Assembly (NCBI GenBank): GCA_009922685.1
Contig: RFVA01000003.1
Span: forward strand, 1 to 64,000
Length of the DNA: 64,000 bases
DNA from: Gammaproteobacteria bacterium
Lineage (GTDB): Bacteria > Pseudomonadota > Gammaproteobacteria > Methylococcales > Methylococcaceae
Direction: 5' to 3'
This document shows, piece by piece, positions 1 to 11,129 of the stretch; within the stretch, counting starts at the first letter, position 1, and each line of letters begins with the position of its first letter. Below the pieces are notes generated by a model, which was not told the DNA's origin, ran no database searches, and worked only from the letters and a program-made list of their open reading frames with translations. Made by a program: the position numbers and the translations under genes.

Positions 1-54
1 CTTAGGACATCTTATTTTCTGTCCTCAAAGAAAGTTCACCCAGTGAAGCATCGA

Positions 55-2160
55 TCAGGCTTCCATAAACTGAACGGCCTGCCCGAGCCAACGCTCAATG
101 AGGGGATCCCCATGGCTTGGATGATCTCGCATTAATTGTTCTGCGGTCTGGTGAACCCGATCGATCAGGAGGGCATCTCGAGAAAGATCAGCAACTCGAA
201 AGGCGATTTGGCCTGTTTGACGGGTCCCCAGGAGCTCCCCAGGGCCCCGGATCTCTAGATCTTTTTCAGCGATGACGAAGCCATCGTCGGTCTCTCTAAG
301 GATAGCTAGTCGCTCCCGGGCCGTCTCCCCGAGTGGCGGTTGATAAACCAGAACGCAGTGGGCTTCCCCAGGTCCCCGGCCCACGCGCCCCCGAAGCTGA
401 TGCAACTGCGCAAGACCCAGTCGTTCGGCGTTTTCGATGACCATTAGGCTCGCATTGGGGACATCCACCCCCACTTCGATGACGGTTGTCGCGACCAAAA
501 TGTCAATCTCACCCTCCTTGAAGGAGGCCATAACGGCTTCTTTTAAGGCCCCCTTTAAGCGTCCGTGAATCAGCGCGATCCGCAGCGCTGGTAACGCGTT
601 CTTTAATCGTTCGGTCGCATTTTCAGCGGCTTCTGCCTGGAGCATCTCTGATTCTTCAATCAGCGTACACACCCAGTACACCTGACGACCTAGGCGAACC
701 CAGTCATGGATACGGCCGATGATGTCCTCTTTTCGAGAGGCGGGAAGCACCGTGGTCTTGACGGGTGTTCTGCCGGGTGGGCGTTCATCGATGATCGAAA
801 GATCAAGATCGGCATAACCGATCATGGCCAGGGTCCTTGGGATCGGCGTTGCGGTCATGATCAGTTGATGGGGAGCCAGTCCATTTTGTTGCCCTTTTTC
901 CTTTAGCGCCAGTCGCTGATGGACACCAAAACGGTGTTGCTCATCAATGATGACCAAACCCAGCTTTTGGAACTGAACCTCCTCCTGAAAAAGAGCGTGA
1001 GTGCCGACCATGAGGGCGAGATGGCCCGTTTGAAGTGCCTCAAGAGATTGACGACGGTTTTCTCCCTTCGCTTTGCCGGATAAGAGACCCACTTTAATGC
1101 CAAGAGGGCCTAGCCAGTGTTCAAAGCTCCTCGCGTGTTGTTCAGCGAGTAGTTCGGTCGGCGCCATGATCGCCACCTGATAGCCTTCCCCAATGGCCGT
1201 TAATGCGGCAAAGGCCGCAACGACGGTCTTGCCGGATCCCACATCGCCTTGAACGAGTCGCATCATGGGCCAGGGTCTTTTAAGATCCTCCCCAAGCTCT
1301 TCGATAACCCGCTGTTGGGCTTGGGTCAGCTTAAAAGGGAGTGCGGCCTCAAATTGCTGGGACAGCTGGGTATTGGCCGCCATCGGAGGAGCGGGTTGAT
1401 TCTGTACCCGAAGCCTAAAGCGGCTGAGACTCAGGTGATGCGCTAACAGCTCCTCAAAGACGAGCCGCTCCCGAGCCATCACCATGGCGTTGGAATCGGG
1501 GGGGGTTCCTGCTCGGGGCGCGTGCAATTGTTGCAGCGCTGTTTTTAAGGACAACGGTCTCTCGGACCCTAGTGAATCTTCAGGCAGCCAGTCGATGAGA
1601 TCATCAAGGGCGGTGTTGAGTGCCTGGCCGATCAGTTTCCTTAAGCTTTTCTGGTGAAGCCCTTCGGTAAGCGGATAGACCGGGGTCAAACTGGCCTCAG
1701 CTTCGGGTGTTTGGCCTTGGGCCAGAAGCGTCAGGTCAGGATGGTGGAGTTCAAGTCCCTGAAAACCGAGGCGGACCTCACCGAAGCACTGAAGCCTTTG
1801 GCCCTCGATGAGAACGCGTCGCTGTTCTTGGGTGTGATGAAAAAAACGCAGAAATAAATGGCCCGAACCATCACTGATCCTAAGAGCCAGCGTGCGCCGA
1901 TGTCCCTGGGATACGTGGACTGAATCAATCTGCCCGCTCACCAGGGCGTGATCGCCCACTCTGATATTCGCTAGGGGAATGAGGCGGGTCCGATCCTCAT
2001 AGCGGTGAGGAAGGTGAAACAAAAGGTCCTCAATCGATTCAAGCCCGAGGCGCTCTAATTTCTTGAGCGTTTGTGCACCAACGCCCTTGAGGTTGGCGAT
2101 GGACCGCTGCGTTTGGGTAGGTCCGGCGTTTTTCACGGCATCCCGAGATTCATCCCTCAA
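55..2160 (-). CDS. recG: ATP-dependent DNA helicase RecG
   Basis: RecG remodels stalled replication forks and branched recombination intermediates. At 701 residues it is near the usual length (about 690) and looks complete. An N-terminal wedge/OB region is followed by two helicase lobes: Walker A GDVGSGKT, the DEQH box in IIDEQHRFG, motif [11 protein letters not shown], and motif [11 protein letters not shown]. The C-terminal part has the RecG-typical [13 protein letters not shown] segment. The start lies 11 nt inside the end of ridA, so it is probably translated as the last gene of a spoT-ridA-recG run. The 54 nt below its stop, to the window edge, hold nothing I can identify. Confidence 0.97.
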   Translation of the reverse strand: MRDESRDAVKNAGPTQTQRSIANLKGVGAQTLKKLERLGLESIEDLLFHLPHRYEDRTRLIPLANIRVGDHALVSGQIDSVHVSQGHRRTLALRISDGSGHLFLRFFHHTQEQRRVLIEGQRLQCFGEVRLGFQGLELHHPDLTLLAQGQTPEAEASLTPVYPLTEGLHQKSLRKLIGQALNTALDDLIDWLPEDSLGSERPLSLKTALQQLHAPRAGTPPDSNAMVMARERLVFEELLAHHLSLSRFRLRVQNQPAPPMAANTQLSQQFEAALPFKLTQAQQRVIEELGEDLKRPWPMMRLVQGDVGSGKTVVAAFAALTAIGEGYQVAIMAPTELLAEQHARSFEHWLGPLGIKVGLLSGKAKGENRRQSLEALQTGHLALMVGTHALFQEEVQFQKLGLVIIDEQHRFGVHQRLALKEKGQQNGLAPHQLIMTATPIPRTLAMIGYADLDLSIIDERPPGRTPVKTTVLPASRKEDIIGRIHDWVRLGRQVYWVCTLIEESEMLQAEAAENATERLKNALPALRIALIHGRLKGALKEAVMASFKEGEIDILVATTVIEVGVDVPNASLMVIENAERLGLAQLHQLRGRVGRGPGEAHCVLVYQPPLGETARERLAILRETDDGFVIAEKDLEIRGPGELLGTRQTGQIAFRVADLSRDALLIDRVHQTAEQLMRDHPSHGDPLIERWLGQAVQFMEA

Positions 2161-2536
2161 GGACTAGAATGCCATCCATCTCAACGGCTGCACCGCGCGG
2201 TAGCGATTGAACGCCAATGGCCGCCCGTGCGGGGTAAGGGGGGGCAAAGTATTCCGCCATGATGTCGTTCAGGCGTTGAAAATGGCTGAGGTCGGTCAGA
2301 AAAACGTTGAGCTTGACGATATCCGATAGCTCACCTCCTGCGGCCCTTGAGACCTCTTTGAGATTATTAAATACTTGCCGAATCTCGGCATCAATCCCGC
2401 CTTCGACCAGTGTCATGGTGATCGGATTCAGCGGAATTTGGCCTGATAGATAGACCGTATTTTGAATTCTAACGGCTTGGGAGTAGGCGCCGATGGCTGC
2501 CGGTGCCAGAGGCGTTGAGATGATCGTTTTAGTCAT
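2150..2536 (-). CDS. ridA: RidA family enamine/imine deaminase
   Basis: A 128-residue YjgF/YER057c/UK114 protein that hydrolyses reactive enamine and imine intermediates released by PLP enzymes. Visible family signatures are GAYSQAV near the N-terminus, SGQIPLNP, and the C-terminal YPARAAIGV with the arginine expected to bind the substrate carboxylate. I chose the ATG at 2536 because it gives the usual length. It overlaps the spoT stop (ATGACTAA), which indicates translational coupling; a longer upstream frame exists but runs into spoT. The spoT-ridA-recG order is common in gammaproteobacteria. Confidence 0.95.
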   Translation of the reverse strand: MTKTIISTPLAPAAIGAYSQAVRIQNTVYLSGQIPLNPITMTLVEGGIDAEIRQVFNNLKEVSRAAGGELSDIVKLNVFLTDLSHFQRLNDIMAEYFAPPYPARAAIGVQSLPRGAAVEMDGILVLEG

Positions 2537-4724
2537 GGCCCGTTTTCTTTCGTAGCTCTGATTTGACGCGGGAGATTTTGAGAACGATGGTGAGCTTTCG
2601 AAGCTCCCGCACGACATTGGCTAAATGGTTCCGGTCACGGACCATCAGGGTGATGTAGTCCACCGAGAGCTGACTATCTTGATTGACGATCTGGACATTC
2701 TCGATGTTGGCCCGCATCCGTGAAATGGTCGAGGCAACCTTGGCGAGAGTACCAACTTGATTCATCAGTTCAAGCCTTATGAGGGCAGGGAACTCGCCTG
2801 TCGCCTGCTTATCCCATTGCACATCGATCCAGTTGACCTGACGTTTTCGAAGTTCTTCAATATTTTTGCATTCGGTCAGATGGATCACCAGGCCCTTGCC
2901 AGGATTGAAAAAGCCGATGATGGGGTCCCCCGGAATCGGGCGACAGCACTTGGCCAGATTAACCACCATGCCTTCGGTGCCCTTGATGATGAGGGGGGTC
3001 ATGCTGGGCCGCTTTAAGTTGCTGTCACTGGTTTCCTTGTGATCGCCGACCTCGACCAGTTGACGCGCAACGAGCATCGGCAGGCGATTCCCGAAGCCGA
3101 TATCTTCCAGAAGATCGTCGAGGCTCGAGATATCGAGGGCCTTAAGAAGCAGTTGGAGCTGGGGCTCTGAAATATCCTCGTACTTTAGCCCAAGGTTCTC
3201 CAGTTCCTTTTCAAGCAGTCTTAGGCCCAGTGCAATTCCTTCTTGTACTTTAAAATGTCTTAGATGATTGCGAATTGCTGCACGAGCTTTCGCGGTGACC
3301 ACAAAGCTAAGCCAAAGTGGGTTTGGCCGGGCCCAGGGCGCCGTGATGATCTCGACCGTCTGGCCATTCTGCAGGATGGTCTGGAGGGGTGCCAGCTGAC
3401 GGTCCACTCGGGCGGAGACACACGTGTTGCCGACATGGGTGTGAACGGCATAGGCAAAGTCGACCACGGTCGCATGTCGTGGCAGCTTGATGATCTGTCC
3501 TCTGGGAGTGAAGACATAGACTTCCCGCTGAAACAGATCCACCTTGAGATTATCCAGAAACTCCAGTGAATCACCGGCGCTCTGCTGGATTTCAAGCAGA
3601 TCCTGCAGCCACTCATGGGCCCTTGCCTGACTGTAGGGCGCTAGCTCTTGTTCACTCTTATAGAGCCAATGAGCGGCAATGCCGGCTTCTGCCAAATGAT
3701 GCATTGCACGGGTTCGAACCTGAATCTCTAGGGGCTGTCCAAAAGGGCCGGCGAGGACCGTGTGGAGAGACTGATAGCCGTTGGCTTTGGGAACCGCAAT
3801 ATAGTCCTTAAAGCGTCCTGGTATCGGCTTATAAAGATTATGCACGATGCCCAACGCCCGATAGCAATCATCGACACTTTCACCAATGATCCGAAAGGCA
3901 TAGACGTCGAAGACCTCGGCAAAGGGTCGACGTTTGCGGACCATCTTTTGGTAGAGACTATAAAGATGCTTTTCGCGCCCGATGACCTCGCAGTGATCAA
4001 GGCCGCCATCGGCGAGCCGCTTGAGAATGCTTGATTCAATACTGGACACCACCTCTTTGCGGTTGCCGCGCGCCTTTTTGACCGATTGCTCAAGGATGCG
4101 CGCCCTAATGGGATACATCGCCGCAAAGCCAAGATCCTCCAGTTCAAGACGCAGTTCATGCATCCCGAGACGGTTGGCAATGGGGGCATAGATATCGAGG
4201 GTTTCAGAGGCGATCCGGCGACGCTTGTGGCTCGCCATCGTTTCAAGGGTTCGCATGTTATGAAGGCGATCGGCGAGTTTGACCATGATCACTCGGAGAT
4301 CCTTCACCATCGCCAGAAACATTTTTCGGACGTTTTGCGCTTGGGCTTCCGCCCGAGATTTGCTGTCGATTCGTCCGAGTTTGGTAACCCCATCAACCAG
4401 TTCGGCGACTTCTTCACCAAACTCATCGATCAGTCGTTGCTTGTCGATGGCGGTGTCTTCAATGACATCGTGCATGATCGCCGCCATGATCCCGCGCATG
4501 TCCATACGCATATCGGCTAGCAGGAGGGCAACCGAGAGGGGATGGCAGATGTAGGGTTCGCCGGTCAGCCGGACCTGCCCATCGTGGGCTTCATGGGCCA
4601 GATCGTAGGCTCTGACGACCTCGGCGATTTGATCGGCGTCCAGATAGGACGATAGGACGGTACACAGTCGTCGTATCAGTTTTTCCTGAGGTAGCTCAAC
4701 CTCCTCGGTTACCGCAAGCATCAT
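2529..4724 (-). CDS. spoT: Bifunctional (p)ppGpp synthetase/hydrolase SpoT
   Basis: SpoT makes and degrades the stringent-response alarmone (p)ppGpp. The domain order is complete: an HD hydrolase with MHDVIEDT, a synthetase domain with [19 protein letters not shown], a TGS domain around [14 protein letters not shown], and a C-terminal ACT domain. The intact HD motif points to SpoT rather than the hydrolase-dead RelA. The start is uncertain: the ATG at 4724 fits the E. coli N-terminus better, but the frame is open to ATG 4796, which would overlap the end of rpoZ. Neither has a clear ribosome site. It sits in a rpoZ-spoT-ridA-recG operon; gmk, which often precedes rpoZ, is absent here. Confidence 0.95.
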   Translation of the reverse strand: MMLAVTEEVELPQEKLIRRLCTVLSSYLDADQIAEVVRAYDLAHEAHDGQVRLTGEPYICHPLSVALLLADMRMDMRGIMAAIMHDVIEDTAIDKQRLIDEFGEEVAELVDGVTKLGRIDSKSRAEAQAQNVRKMFLAMVKDLRVIMVKLADRLHNMRTLETMASHKRRRIASETLDIYAPIANRLGMHELRLELEDLGFAAMYPIRARILEQSVKKARGNRKEVVSSIESSILKRLADGGLDHCEVIGREKHLYSLYQKMVRKRRPFAEVFDVYAFRIIGESVDDCYRALGIVHNLYKPIPGRFKDYIAVPKANGYQSLHTVLAGPFGQPLEIQVRTRAMHHLAEAGIAAHWLYKSEQELAPYSQARAHEWLQDLLEIQQSAGDSLEFLDNLKVDLFQREVYVFTPRGQIIKLPRHATVVDFAYAVHTHVGNTCVSARVDRQLAPLQTILQNGQTVEIITAPWARPNPLWLSFVVTAKARAAIRNHLRHFKVQEGIALGLRLLEKELENLGLKYEDISEPQLQLLLKALDISSLDDLLEDIGFGNRLPMLVARQLVEVGDHKETSDSNLKRPSMTPLIIKGTEGMVVNLAKCCRPIPGDPIIGFFNPGKGLVIHLTECKNIEELRKRQVNWIDVQWDKQATGEFPALIRLELMNQVGTLAKVASTISRMRANIENVQIVNQDSQLSVDYITLMVRDRNHLANVVRELRKLTIVLKISRVKSELRKKTGHD

Positions 4725-4776
4725 AGGGGGTCTTGGGTCCTTTGAAGTGGGCGCTACCTTCTGGAAAGATGAACCC

Positions 4777-5058
4777 TCAGTCGAAGTCCTCATCATCGAG
4801 GTCAGGACCCGGCGTTGGTAAGGGTGGGCGGGCTAAGGGGAAGCGATCCTGCTTGACGGGGACACTTAGATAGTCGCGGGTAATATCGCCGGCGGCGATT
4901 TCACGGAGCGCAACAACCGTCGATTTGTCATTTTCCCAAGGAACCTTTGAATCTTCAGGGTGAATAGACAATTGACGCGCCCGTTTCGCAGCGACCAGAA
5001 CCAGCTGGAACCGGTTGTCAACATTATCGAGACAATCTTCTACTGTAACTCTTGCCAT
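4777..5058 (-). CDS. rpoZ: RNA polymerase omega subunit RpoZ
   Basis: A 93-residue omega subunit, which helps assemble RNA polymerase and contributes to ppGpp binding. It starts [20 protein letters not shown], the standard N-terminus, and contains AAKRARQL and [13 protein letters not shown]. The reading frame is open far upstream, but ATG 5058 matches the family start exactly. It is the first gene of the rpoZ-spoT-ridA-recG run. The C-terminal tail is acidic and proline-rich. Confidence 0.96.
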   Translation of the reverse strand: MARVTVEDCLDNVDNRFQLVLVAAKRARQLSIHPEDSKVPWENDKSTVVALREIAAGDITRDYLSVPVKQDRFPLARPPLPTPGPDLDDEDFD

Positions 5059-5169
5059 GACAGGGATCTTCAAAATGAGTGAATGGATGATCAATATAGG
5101 TTTGGTTTTACTCCAAACCGTCCTTTTTGTACAGCCAGAAAGCCCCTGAGGCTCTGGGTTCGGTGTCTC

Positions 5170-5195
5170 AAAAGCCCCCCTAAGAGGAGGCTTTT
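5170..5195. terminator. Bidirectional hairpin terminator between pgk and rpoZ
   Basis: An inverted repeat with arms reading AAAAGCC and GGCTTTT encloses a C/G-rich stem and a short TAA-containing loop, flanked by A and T runs on both sides. It lies 15 nt beyond the pgk stop, so on the minus strand it fits a Rho-independent terminator for pgk, upstream of the rpoZ promoter region. Confidence 0.75.
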
Positions 5196-5209
5196 GACGC
5201 CTTTTGGCC

Positions 5210-6385
5210 TTAGTGAGCCCGAGATTCGAGCATTGCAACGGCCGGTAGTTTCTTACCTTCCAGGAACTCAAGGAAAGCGCCGCCCCCCGTCGAACTGTAG
5301 GAGACCTTGTCCTCGATATCGTATTTTTCGATGGCGGCCAGGGTGTCACCGCCCCCCGCAATCGAGAATCCTGCGCTGTCCGCCACGGCTTTTGCGACCG
5401 TTTGGGTTCCATGGCTGAACTGTTCGATCTCAAACACGCCGACCGGGCCATTCCAGACGATGGTTCCAGCAGACTGGATGATGCTTGCATAGCGGGCTGC
5501 CGTCTCAGGCCCGATATCCAAAATCAGGTCATCCTCGCTCACCTCGCTCACTGACTTGACGGTGGCGGTGGCGGATTCTGAGAACTCCTTGGCGGTGACG
5601 ACATCGGTGGGGACCGGGATCTCACCGCCACGGGCCTTGGCTTTCGCCATCAGTCGAAGGGCTTCTGGAATCAGGTCGGCTTCATAGAGGGATTTTCCGA
5701 CCGGGAAACCAGCTGCGGCGATGAAGGTGTTGGCAATGCCGCCACCGACGATGAGCTGGTCACAAAGCTCCGATAGAGATTCGAGGACTTCGAGTTTCCC
5801 AGAAACCTTAGAGCCTCCCACAATCGCGAGCATCGGACGGGCTGGGCTTTTGAGTGCTTTTCCAAGAGCGTCCAGTTCTCCAGCCAAGAGGAGTCCAGCG
5901 CAAGCGATTGGGGCCTTCTGACCCACACCATGGGTAGAGGCCTCGGCACGATGCGCGGTTCCAAAGGCATCCATCACAAAGACGTCACACAGTTTGGCCA
6001 TCTTGGCGGCCAGTTCTTCCTGGTCCTTCTTTTCGCCTTTGTTGAAGCGGACATTCTCACAAAGAACGACCTCACCCGGTGCGACCTCGATGCCATCCAG
6101 CCAGTCCCTGACCAGCCGAACCGGCATCGCGAGAAGGCTTCCAAGGCGATCAGCGACCGGCTTCATGGAGAATTCTTCCTGAAATTCACCTTCGGTTGGG
6201 CGCCCAAGGTGCGACATCACCATCACCTTGGCACCGGCTTTAAGGCAGTGTTGAATGGTTGCGAGGGTGGCTCGAATCCGGGTATCACTAGTGACTACAC
6301 CGTCTTTGACTGGGACGTTCAGATCGGCGCGAATAAGGACGCGTTTGCCGGTAAGGTCAAGTTCAGTCAGGCGCTTGAAGCTCAT
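5210..6385 (-). CDS. pgk: Phosphoglycerate kinase
   Basis: Catalyses 1,3-bisphosphoglycerate + ADP to 3-phosphoglycerate + ATP in glycolysis/gluconeogenesis. At 391 residues it is full length. Visible motifs are [14 protein letters not shown] near the N-terminus, SHLGRP (substrate-binding loop), [14 protein letters not shown] at the domain linker, and the C-terminal nucleotide-loop segment [11 protein letters not shown] 6385 is preceded by AGGA at good spacing and gives the canonical [14 protein letters not shown] start. The stop of the upstream thioredoxin-like gene overlaps this ATG (ATGA). Another glycolytic gene, fba, is also in the window but not adjacent. Confidence 0.97.
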   Translation of the reverse strand: MSFKRLTELDLTGKRVLIRADLNVPVKDGVVTSDTRIRATLATIQHCLKAGAKVMVMSHLGRPTEGEFQEEFSMKPVADRLGSLLAMPVRLVRDWLDGIEVAPGEVVLCENVRFNKGEKKDQEELAAKMAKLCDVFVMDAFGTAHRAEASTHGVGQKAPIACAGLLLAGELDALGKALKSPARPMLAIVGGSKVSGKLEVLESLSELCDQLIVGGGIANTFIAAAGFPVGKSLYEADLIPEALRLMAKAKARGGEIPVPTDVVTAKEFSESATATVKSVSEVSEDDLILDIGPETAARYASIIQSAGTIVWNGPVGVFEIEQFSHGTQTVAKAVADSAGFSIAGGGDTLAAIEKYDIEDKVSYSSTGGGAFLEFLEGKKLPAVAMLESRAH

Positions 6386-6969
6386 GGGTGGTTCCTGGGT
6401 GGTGTGTTGAATGAATGGGGTCGCCATTTGATGGAGCAGCCCATACTGGGAAACTGCTGGCGAGGTCCTTGACCGGTAAGGCTCACGCTCTGCATGGCCT
6501 CGAATAATTCTCGCGGGGCGTCCTTTGGACGAGGAGCGCGGCCACTGGCATCTAGTCGCCCCCGGTACTGGAGTTCAAGGGCGGTGTTGTAACCAAAAAA
6601 ATCAGGCGTACAGACAGCGCCATAAGCCTTAGCGATGTTTTGGCTGTCATCGAGGAGATAAGGGAAGTCGTAGCCCTTTTCAAAAGCGATACGTTGCATA
6701 TTCTCAAAGCCGTCTTCGGGATAGTCTTCGGTGTCGTTCGACATGATGGCCACCGTCTCGACTCCGAGGGCTTTAAGATCAAGCGTGTCCCGAACCAGGC
6801 GGTCTTGGATGGCTTTGACATAGGGGCAGTGGTTCGAGAGGAACATCACCAGAAGTCCCTTTGGTCCTCGGCAATCAGCGAGCGTCCAGATGCGGCCGTC
6901 CACACCTTGGAGTGCAAAATCGATGGCGGGCGCCCCAAAATCGCAGAGGGGGGTTTCAACTAAGGCCAT
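6382..6969 (-). CDS. Thioredoxin-family (AhpC/TSA-like) protein
   Basis: A 195-residue cytoplasmic protein with the thioredoxin/peroxiredoxin-like fold of the NHCPYV subgroup. [14 protein letters not shown] carries the conserved cysteine after beta-strand 1, [11 protein letters not shown] supplies a second cysteine and the cis-proline region, and GCSIKW near the C-terminus is the usual end signature. Members of this group are widespread and mostly uncharacterised; a peroxidase or thiol-exchange role is inferred from the fold. Its last codons overlap pgk by 4 nt, so the two are probably co-translated. Confidence 0.88.
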   Translation of the reverse strand: MALVETPLCDFGAPAIDFALQGVDGRIWTLADCRGPKGLLVMFLSNHCPYVKAIQDRLVRDTLDLKALGVETVAIMSNDTEDYPEDGFENMQRIAFEKGYDFPYLLDDSQNIAKAYGAVCTPDFFGYNTALELQYRGRLDASGRAPRPKDAPRELFEAMQSVSLTGQGPRQQFPSMGCSIKWRPHSFNTPPRNHP

Positions 6970-7064
6970 GAGGGAAGGGACTGATCATAGACGTGGCATG
7001 ATAGCAAAATCCGGCGTCATCGAGACCCCCTAAGGGACTCTTGTGGGGCCATGCGCTATTTTCT

Positions 7065-8138
7065 TTAGGATTTACTGAAGCGCCACATGACGATGGAAAC
7101 CCCGGTGAGGGCGAGTAGCATGGGGAAGGAGACTGAAAACAGAGGGTTTAGCTCATAAACAAGACCGAGATGGCCAAACATCTTGTCAAAAAGGTGGAAG
7201 CCAAGCCCAATGACGACACCGGCGACGACCCGTTGTCCGGTGCCTACTTCCCGTCGAACGGTCATAACAAAAGGAACTGCGACCATCAGCATGACCAGTG
7301 TCACCAGCGGGTTAACCAGTCGGCCCCAGAAAGCCTGCTCAACAATCTGTGAAGCCTGGCCATTATCTTTTAAATACTCCATGTAGTGGAGCAATTCGAC
7401 CGCGGAGAGATTTTCAGGACGGATCACGAAGGCATTAAGGAGATCGGGTGCCAAAACGGATGACCAGTCTGCGGAGGCCTCTTGATTCGTCGTGATCTTA
7501 TTTTCCGTGATCGTGCTACTGCGGATATCTTTGAGATTCCAGCGGCTGCCATCATGGACCGCCTGTTTGGCAAACGTGGCCTTGGTTAACCTTCGGTCTG
7601 GGCCGACGTCATAGATATTGATCCGGCCAATGGTTTCCATCGCAAAGATGGAGCGGATGTTGATGAAGATATTGCCATCGCGAACCCAAAATCCATAGGC
7701 TGATCTTGAGGTCACTTGATCGGTCTGAGCGATGGATTTGAGATTTTGGGCGGCACGTTCTGAAGGAGGGGCAATCAGTTCGCCAATAAAAATGGACAGG
7801 GCGAGTAAGACGAGCCCCCCCAGAAGCACCGATCCTGTGATCCTGAGTTTGGAGACGCCGGCCGCTTGCATGGCTACCAGCTCGCGGTTGTTGGCGAGAC
7901 CCCCAAGGGTCACGAGGCTGCCCACCAGTGCGGCGGGGGCCAGGAGTTCATAAAAATTTCGGGGCAGCGTTAGAGCGAGGTACTTAAAAATCTGGTGCAT
8001 CCCGTAAGCACCTTTACCCATGTCTCCCAGTTCGTCAGCAAAACTGAAGAAGGTCAAAAGGGTTAAGAGAACCACAATGGCCACTAAGGCTCCCTTAATG
8101 ACTTCTCTAGCGATATACCAGTCCAGTTGACGAATCAC
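7065..8138 (-). CDS. lptG: LPS export ABC transporter permease LptG
   Basis: One of the two inner-membrane permeases of the LptB2FG machine that extracts lipopolysaccharide for transport across the periplasm. At 357 residues it matches the family length. Three N-terminal membrane segments are followed by a periplasmic beta-jellyroll domain (about residues 120-270) and three C-terminal segments. It starts MIRQLDWYIAREV and shares an ATGA overlap with the lptF stop. The partner genes lptA, lptB and lptC are in this window at 35.6-37.5 kb. Confidence 0.95.
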   Translation of the reverse strand: MIRQLDWYIAREVIKGALVAIVVLLTLLTFFSFADELGDMGKGAYGMHQIFKYLALTLPRNFYELLAPAALVGSLVTLGGLANNRELVAMQAAGVSKLRITGSVLLGGLVLLALSIFIGELIAPPSERAAQNLKSIAQTDQVTSRSAYGFWVRDGNIFINIRSIFAMETIGRINIYDVGPDRRLTKATFAKQAVHDGSRWNLKDIRSSTITENKITTNQEASADWSSVLAPDLLNAFVIRPENLSAVELLHYMEYLKDNGQASQIVEQAFWGRLVNPLVTLVMLMVAVPFVMTVRREVGTGQRVVAGVVIGLGFHLFDKMFGHLGLVYELNPLFSVSFPMLLALTGVSIVMWRFSKS

Positions 8139-9274
8139 GCCGATCTCCGGAAGAGGTTATGGCGAATCCAGCGGGGCCCGAGATTTTTGAGGAATAGCGC
8201 AAGGGTCATCAGGATCAAAAGCCCGTAAATACTGGAGTAACCCACCCAGGGCTTGATTTTTTCCGCCATTAGCATGCCCTGGGAAACCTTCTGCACATTT
8301 TCATAGATGATATAGATGATGAAGGCAGTAAAGATGCTCCCAAAGGGGCCCTGTCGTGGTGAAAGCCGGGCCAAGGGGACCGCAAGAAGGGCCAAGGCGA
8401 TGACGCCGAGAGGGATGGCGATGCGTTTTTGAAGTTCAGCGAGCTCCTTGGGCGTCCCGCCCTTAAAAAGGGTGAGGCTGGGTGTGGCTTCTCGCTTGAG
8501 GGTCTCAGAGGCCTCTTCTGGACCGCTGATACGGACGCCATATTCATCAAATTCACTGATGACGTAATTGGCCTCGCCTGGGGTTCCCTGATAGCGGCGA
8601 CCGTCCTTCAAGATGACGAAGTTATCGCCATTTTCGACCTTTTGCAGCCGGCCATAGTCGGCGATCACGACCCCGGTCGATTCATTTTGTCGGCTTTGGA
8701 CAAAGATGTTCATCATGTTCTGGTTTTCGTCCATCGATTCTGCATAGAGGACGACGTTACCAGATTTAAACTCATTAAAGCGCCCGGCTTTGATGCCTCG
8801 AAGGTCATGGGTTTCGACATCATGATTAATCAGTTCTTGGCTTTGTCGCTCGCTCCAGGGCATTACTTCGAGGGCCATATAGGAGGCCAGCAGAAAGACG
8901 GGGATGATGACCCAAGCCATGCTGAGATAAAGGCGTTTGGTGCCGATACCTGCTGAAGCCAAGACGGACATTTCATGGTCCCGGTACATGCGGCCTAAGA
9001 CGATGAGGACCGCCAGAAACACCGAGGGGGGAATCAGCATGGCGAGAGCGGTCAGCGACTTGAGCCCCAGCAGCGAAAAAACGGTTTCGGTGGCGACCTC
9101 GCCTTCGATGGCTTTGGTCAGGATGCCAAGAAATTTGCGGCTCACAATGATGATGACCAGCACCATGAGAATCGATAGCAGAGTCTTTGCCAGTTCAAGC
9201 GAGACCATGCGATCGACCACGGTGATGATCGAGCGTCTGAACCGCTGTTGATGGCGGGTTGGGTTTTCGCTCAT
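8135..9274 (-). CDS. lptF: LPS export ABC transporter permease LptF
   Basis: The second permease of the LptB2FG lipopolysaccharide extractor. With the ATG at 9274 it has 379 residues. It shows N-terminal membrane helices, the LARLSPRQGPFGSI segment typical of LptF before the last helices, and a periplasmic jellyroll domain in between. The frame stays open to 9355, but the shorter start gives the usual N-terminus. In many gammaproteobacteria lptF faces pepA directly; here three genes intervene. Confidence 0.94.
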   Translation of the reverse strand: MSENPTRHQQRFRRSIITVVDRMVSLELAKTLLSILMVLVIIIVSRKFLGILTKAIEGEVATETVFSLLGLKSLTALAMLIPPSVFLAVLIVLGRMYRDHEMSVLASAGIGTKRLYLSMAWVIIPVFLLASYMALEVMPWSERQSQELINHDVETHDLRGIKAGRFNEFKSGNVVLYAESMDENQNMMNIFVQSRQNESTGVVIADYGRLQKVENGDNFVILKDGRRYQGTPGEANYVISEFDEYGVRISGPEEASETLKREATPSLTLFKGGTPKELAELQKRIAIPLGVIALALLAVPLARLSPRQGPFGSIFTAFIIYIIYENVQKVSQGMLMAEKIKPWVGYSSIYGLLILMTLALFLKNLGPRWIRHNLFRRSA

Positions 9275-9388
9275 GAAATCGAGGTTTTTACCGGTTTGAA
9301 TGAGGGGCAGAGCCTGATCGCCGAGATGCAGGTTCTGCGCCCATTTTAGCATCAAGGCTCTTTAAAGGGCTTAAAGCCTCGTGAAGCA

Positions 9389-9955
9389 TCAATCCTTGTA
9401 TGCCTCCACTGGGACCAAGACATGAATATCATCACCAATCCCTGGGAGATAGCGGGTCATCCCAAATTCCGAGCGTTTGAGATGGGCTTCGATATCGGCG
9501 GCGCAGAGATCCTTTTTGACAAAGGGATTGTTTCCACAGGTAAAGCCTTTGATGTCAAGCCGGATTGGTTTTGACACGCCGAGTAAGGTCAGCGTCCCTT
9601 CGGCCGCGACCAACTTTTCTCCCGCGAACTCAAAATGGTCCGATGTGAAGGTGATGTTTGGAAAGCTTGCCGTGTTAAAAAAAGCATCGGATTTGAGATG
9701 TTCGTTCCATTTAGCGAGCCCCATATCGATGGAGTCTGCAGCAATAGTCAGGTTAACGTTACCGGTTTTCTTTTGAAGGTCGAGGGTGATTTTGCCGCTG
9801 GTTTGATCAAAGCGGCCCCGTTGCGTTGAAAAGCCAAGATGGCTGACCTCAAACACCGGCAGGGTGTGGGCCGGATCAACGGTGTAAGTCTCACTCGCCA
9901 TGCTTGGGATCGTGCTGAAGCTACTGAGAGTGATGGCAATGGCTTTGATCTTCAT
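9389..9955 (-). CDS. Periplasmic YceI-family lipid/isoprenoid-binding protein
   Basis: A 188-residue exported lipocalin-like protein. The N-terminus is a signal peptide, predicted to be cleaved after SMA before SETYTVDPAHT. The mature part has the YceI signatures TYTVDPAHT, VSHLGFST, GRF and KWNEHLKSDAFFN, and PNITFTS. The family binds amphiphilic molecules such as polyprenoids or fatty acids in the periplasm; the ligand here is unknown. It lies just downstream of lptF on the same strand, divergent from the bicupin gene. Confidence 0.93.
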   Translation of the reverse strand: MKIKAIAITLSSFSTIPSMASETYTVDPAHTLPVFEVSHLGFSTQRGRFDQTSGKITLDLQKKTGNVNLTIAADSIDMGLAKWNEHLKSDAFFNTASFPNITFTSDHFEFAGEKLVAAEGTLTLLGVSKPIRLDIKGFTCGNNPFVKKDLCAADIEAHLKRSEFGMTRYLPGIGDDIHVLVPVEAYKD

Positions 9956-10176
9956 GTGATTCTCTCCTCAGGGGTGGATGATTTTGCTGGGATGGATGAT
10001 GGGGTCGACCTGGCGACAAGCTCCAGGGATTCGTCTCGGTCGAAAAACATATTGACACGGAGCTCTTTAGGCCGAAACTTAAATACTTGATTGGCGGCAG
10101 ATTGAGACGCACAAATGTCACTCACTCGATGTTGCCCTTCTTCACTTAAACCCGGCCTAATCTTAAGAGGTTGATG

Positions 10177-11121
10177 ATGGATCCATTAGAAGAAGACGCC
10201 CTTTACTTTGACTATGCTTCTGCTGCAAACCCCTTGTTTCAGAAAATCATGACGCCCATCCCCTACCGATCGTTTTCGCCCTCATTCTTTGAGGGAGATG
10301 ACTCAGGTGTTCTCCCGCTCGATGTGAGCAAGGAGATTCAGTGCGATGGCCCCGCAACTTCACCCTCCCTTTGTGCGAACTTTGTAAGGATTGTCGAAGG
10401 TAGCCTCCAGACCTCGGCGATTGCAACCAGTCAGATTTTCTACATTCACAGAGGCCAAGGTACAACCGATGCGTGTGGGCAAACCATTCATTGGAGCCAG
10501 GGGGACTTCATCGTTCTCCCCGCCCATGGGGATGCACACCATCATTGTGATGATAGGGCGGCTATTTATTGGGTGCATGACGCGCCCCTTCTTCGTTATC
10601 TTGGCGTGACCCCGACCCGTTCAAAATTCAATCCAACGATCTTTCGGCATCGTCAGGCTGAGCTAAAGCTCAAGGAAGTCGCCCAAAACGCATCAACAGC
10701 AGCGGCCAATCGCGTCAGTGTTCTCCTCGCCAATAAAGCATTCCCTCAAACTCGAACAGTGAGTCAGACGCTGTGGGCCATGTATGGGCTATTACCCGCA
10801 GGTCAATCACAGCTTCCTCATCGCCATGAGTCAGTGGCGCTAGATTTTGTGGTCGATTCAAAGCCAGGTTGCTACACACTGATTGGGACGGAGCTGGGCG
10901 AAGATGGATGGATTAAAAACCCCCACCGTGAAGACTGGATAACAGGAGCAAGCTTTATTACTCCTCCAGGTTACTGGCACTCTCATCATAATGAATCCGG
11001 TGAAGATGCCCATGTGTTGCCTATACAAGATGCGGGACTCCAGGAATTCTTAAGAACCTTGGAAATCAAGTTCAGTCATATCGAACCTGATGGCAAAGCA
11101 CACGTGACAAATCTTCCCTAA
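10177..11121 (+). CDS. Bicupin protein, gentisate 1,2-dioxygenase-like
   Basis: A 314-residue double-cupin protein. The first cupin shows GDFIVLPAHGDAHHH and the second PHRHESVALDFVV and PPGYWHSHHNESGE, with histidines suited to metal binding. Spacing and the two-domain layout resemble gentisate/1-hydroxy-2-naphthoate dioxygenases, which cleave aromatic rings, but no other aromatic-degradation gene is nearby, so the substrate is open. The start is chosen among TTG 10171, ATG 10174 and ATG 10177; the AAGAGG at 10165-10170 best suits ATG 10177. It ends 8 nt from the convergent pirin gene. Confidence 0.75.
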   Translation: MDPLEEDALYFDYASAANPLFQKIMTPIPYRSFSPSFFEGDDSGVLPLDVSKEIQCDGPATSPSLCANFVRIVEGSLQTSAIATSQIFYIHRGQGTTDACGQTIHWSQGDFIVLPAHGDAHHHCDDRAAIYWVHDAPLLRYLGVTPTRSKFNPTIFRHRQAELKLKEVAQNASTAAANRVSVLLANKAFPQTRTVSQTLWAMYGLLPAGQSQLPHRHESVALDFVVDSKPGCYTLIGTELGEDGWIKNPHREDWITGASFITPPGYWHSHHNESGEDAHVLPIQDAGLQEFLRTLEIKFSHIEPDGKAHVTNLP

Positions 11122-11129
11122 CGACGGCC

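Noticed and set aside
3700-3735. A tRNA T-arm-like string, GGTTCGAACC at 3711-3720
   Set aside because: It lies inside the conserved synthetase/TGS region of spoT, and no acceptor or anticodon arm can be built around it.
5059-5490. Long N-terminal extension of the RpoZ reading frame
   Set aside because: The family start [13 protein letters not shown] is at 5058; the upstream part overlaps pgk antisense and has no protein character.
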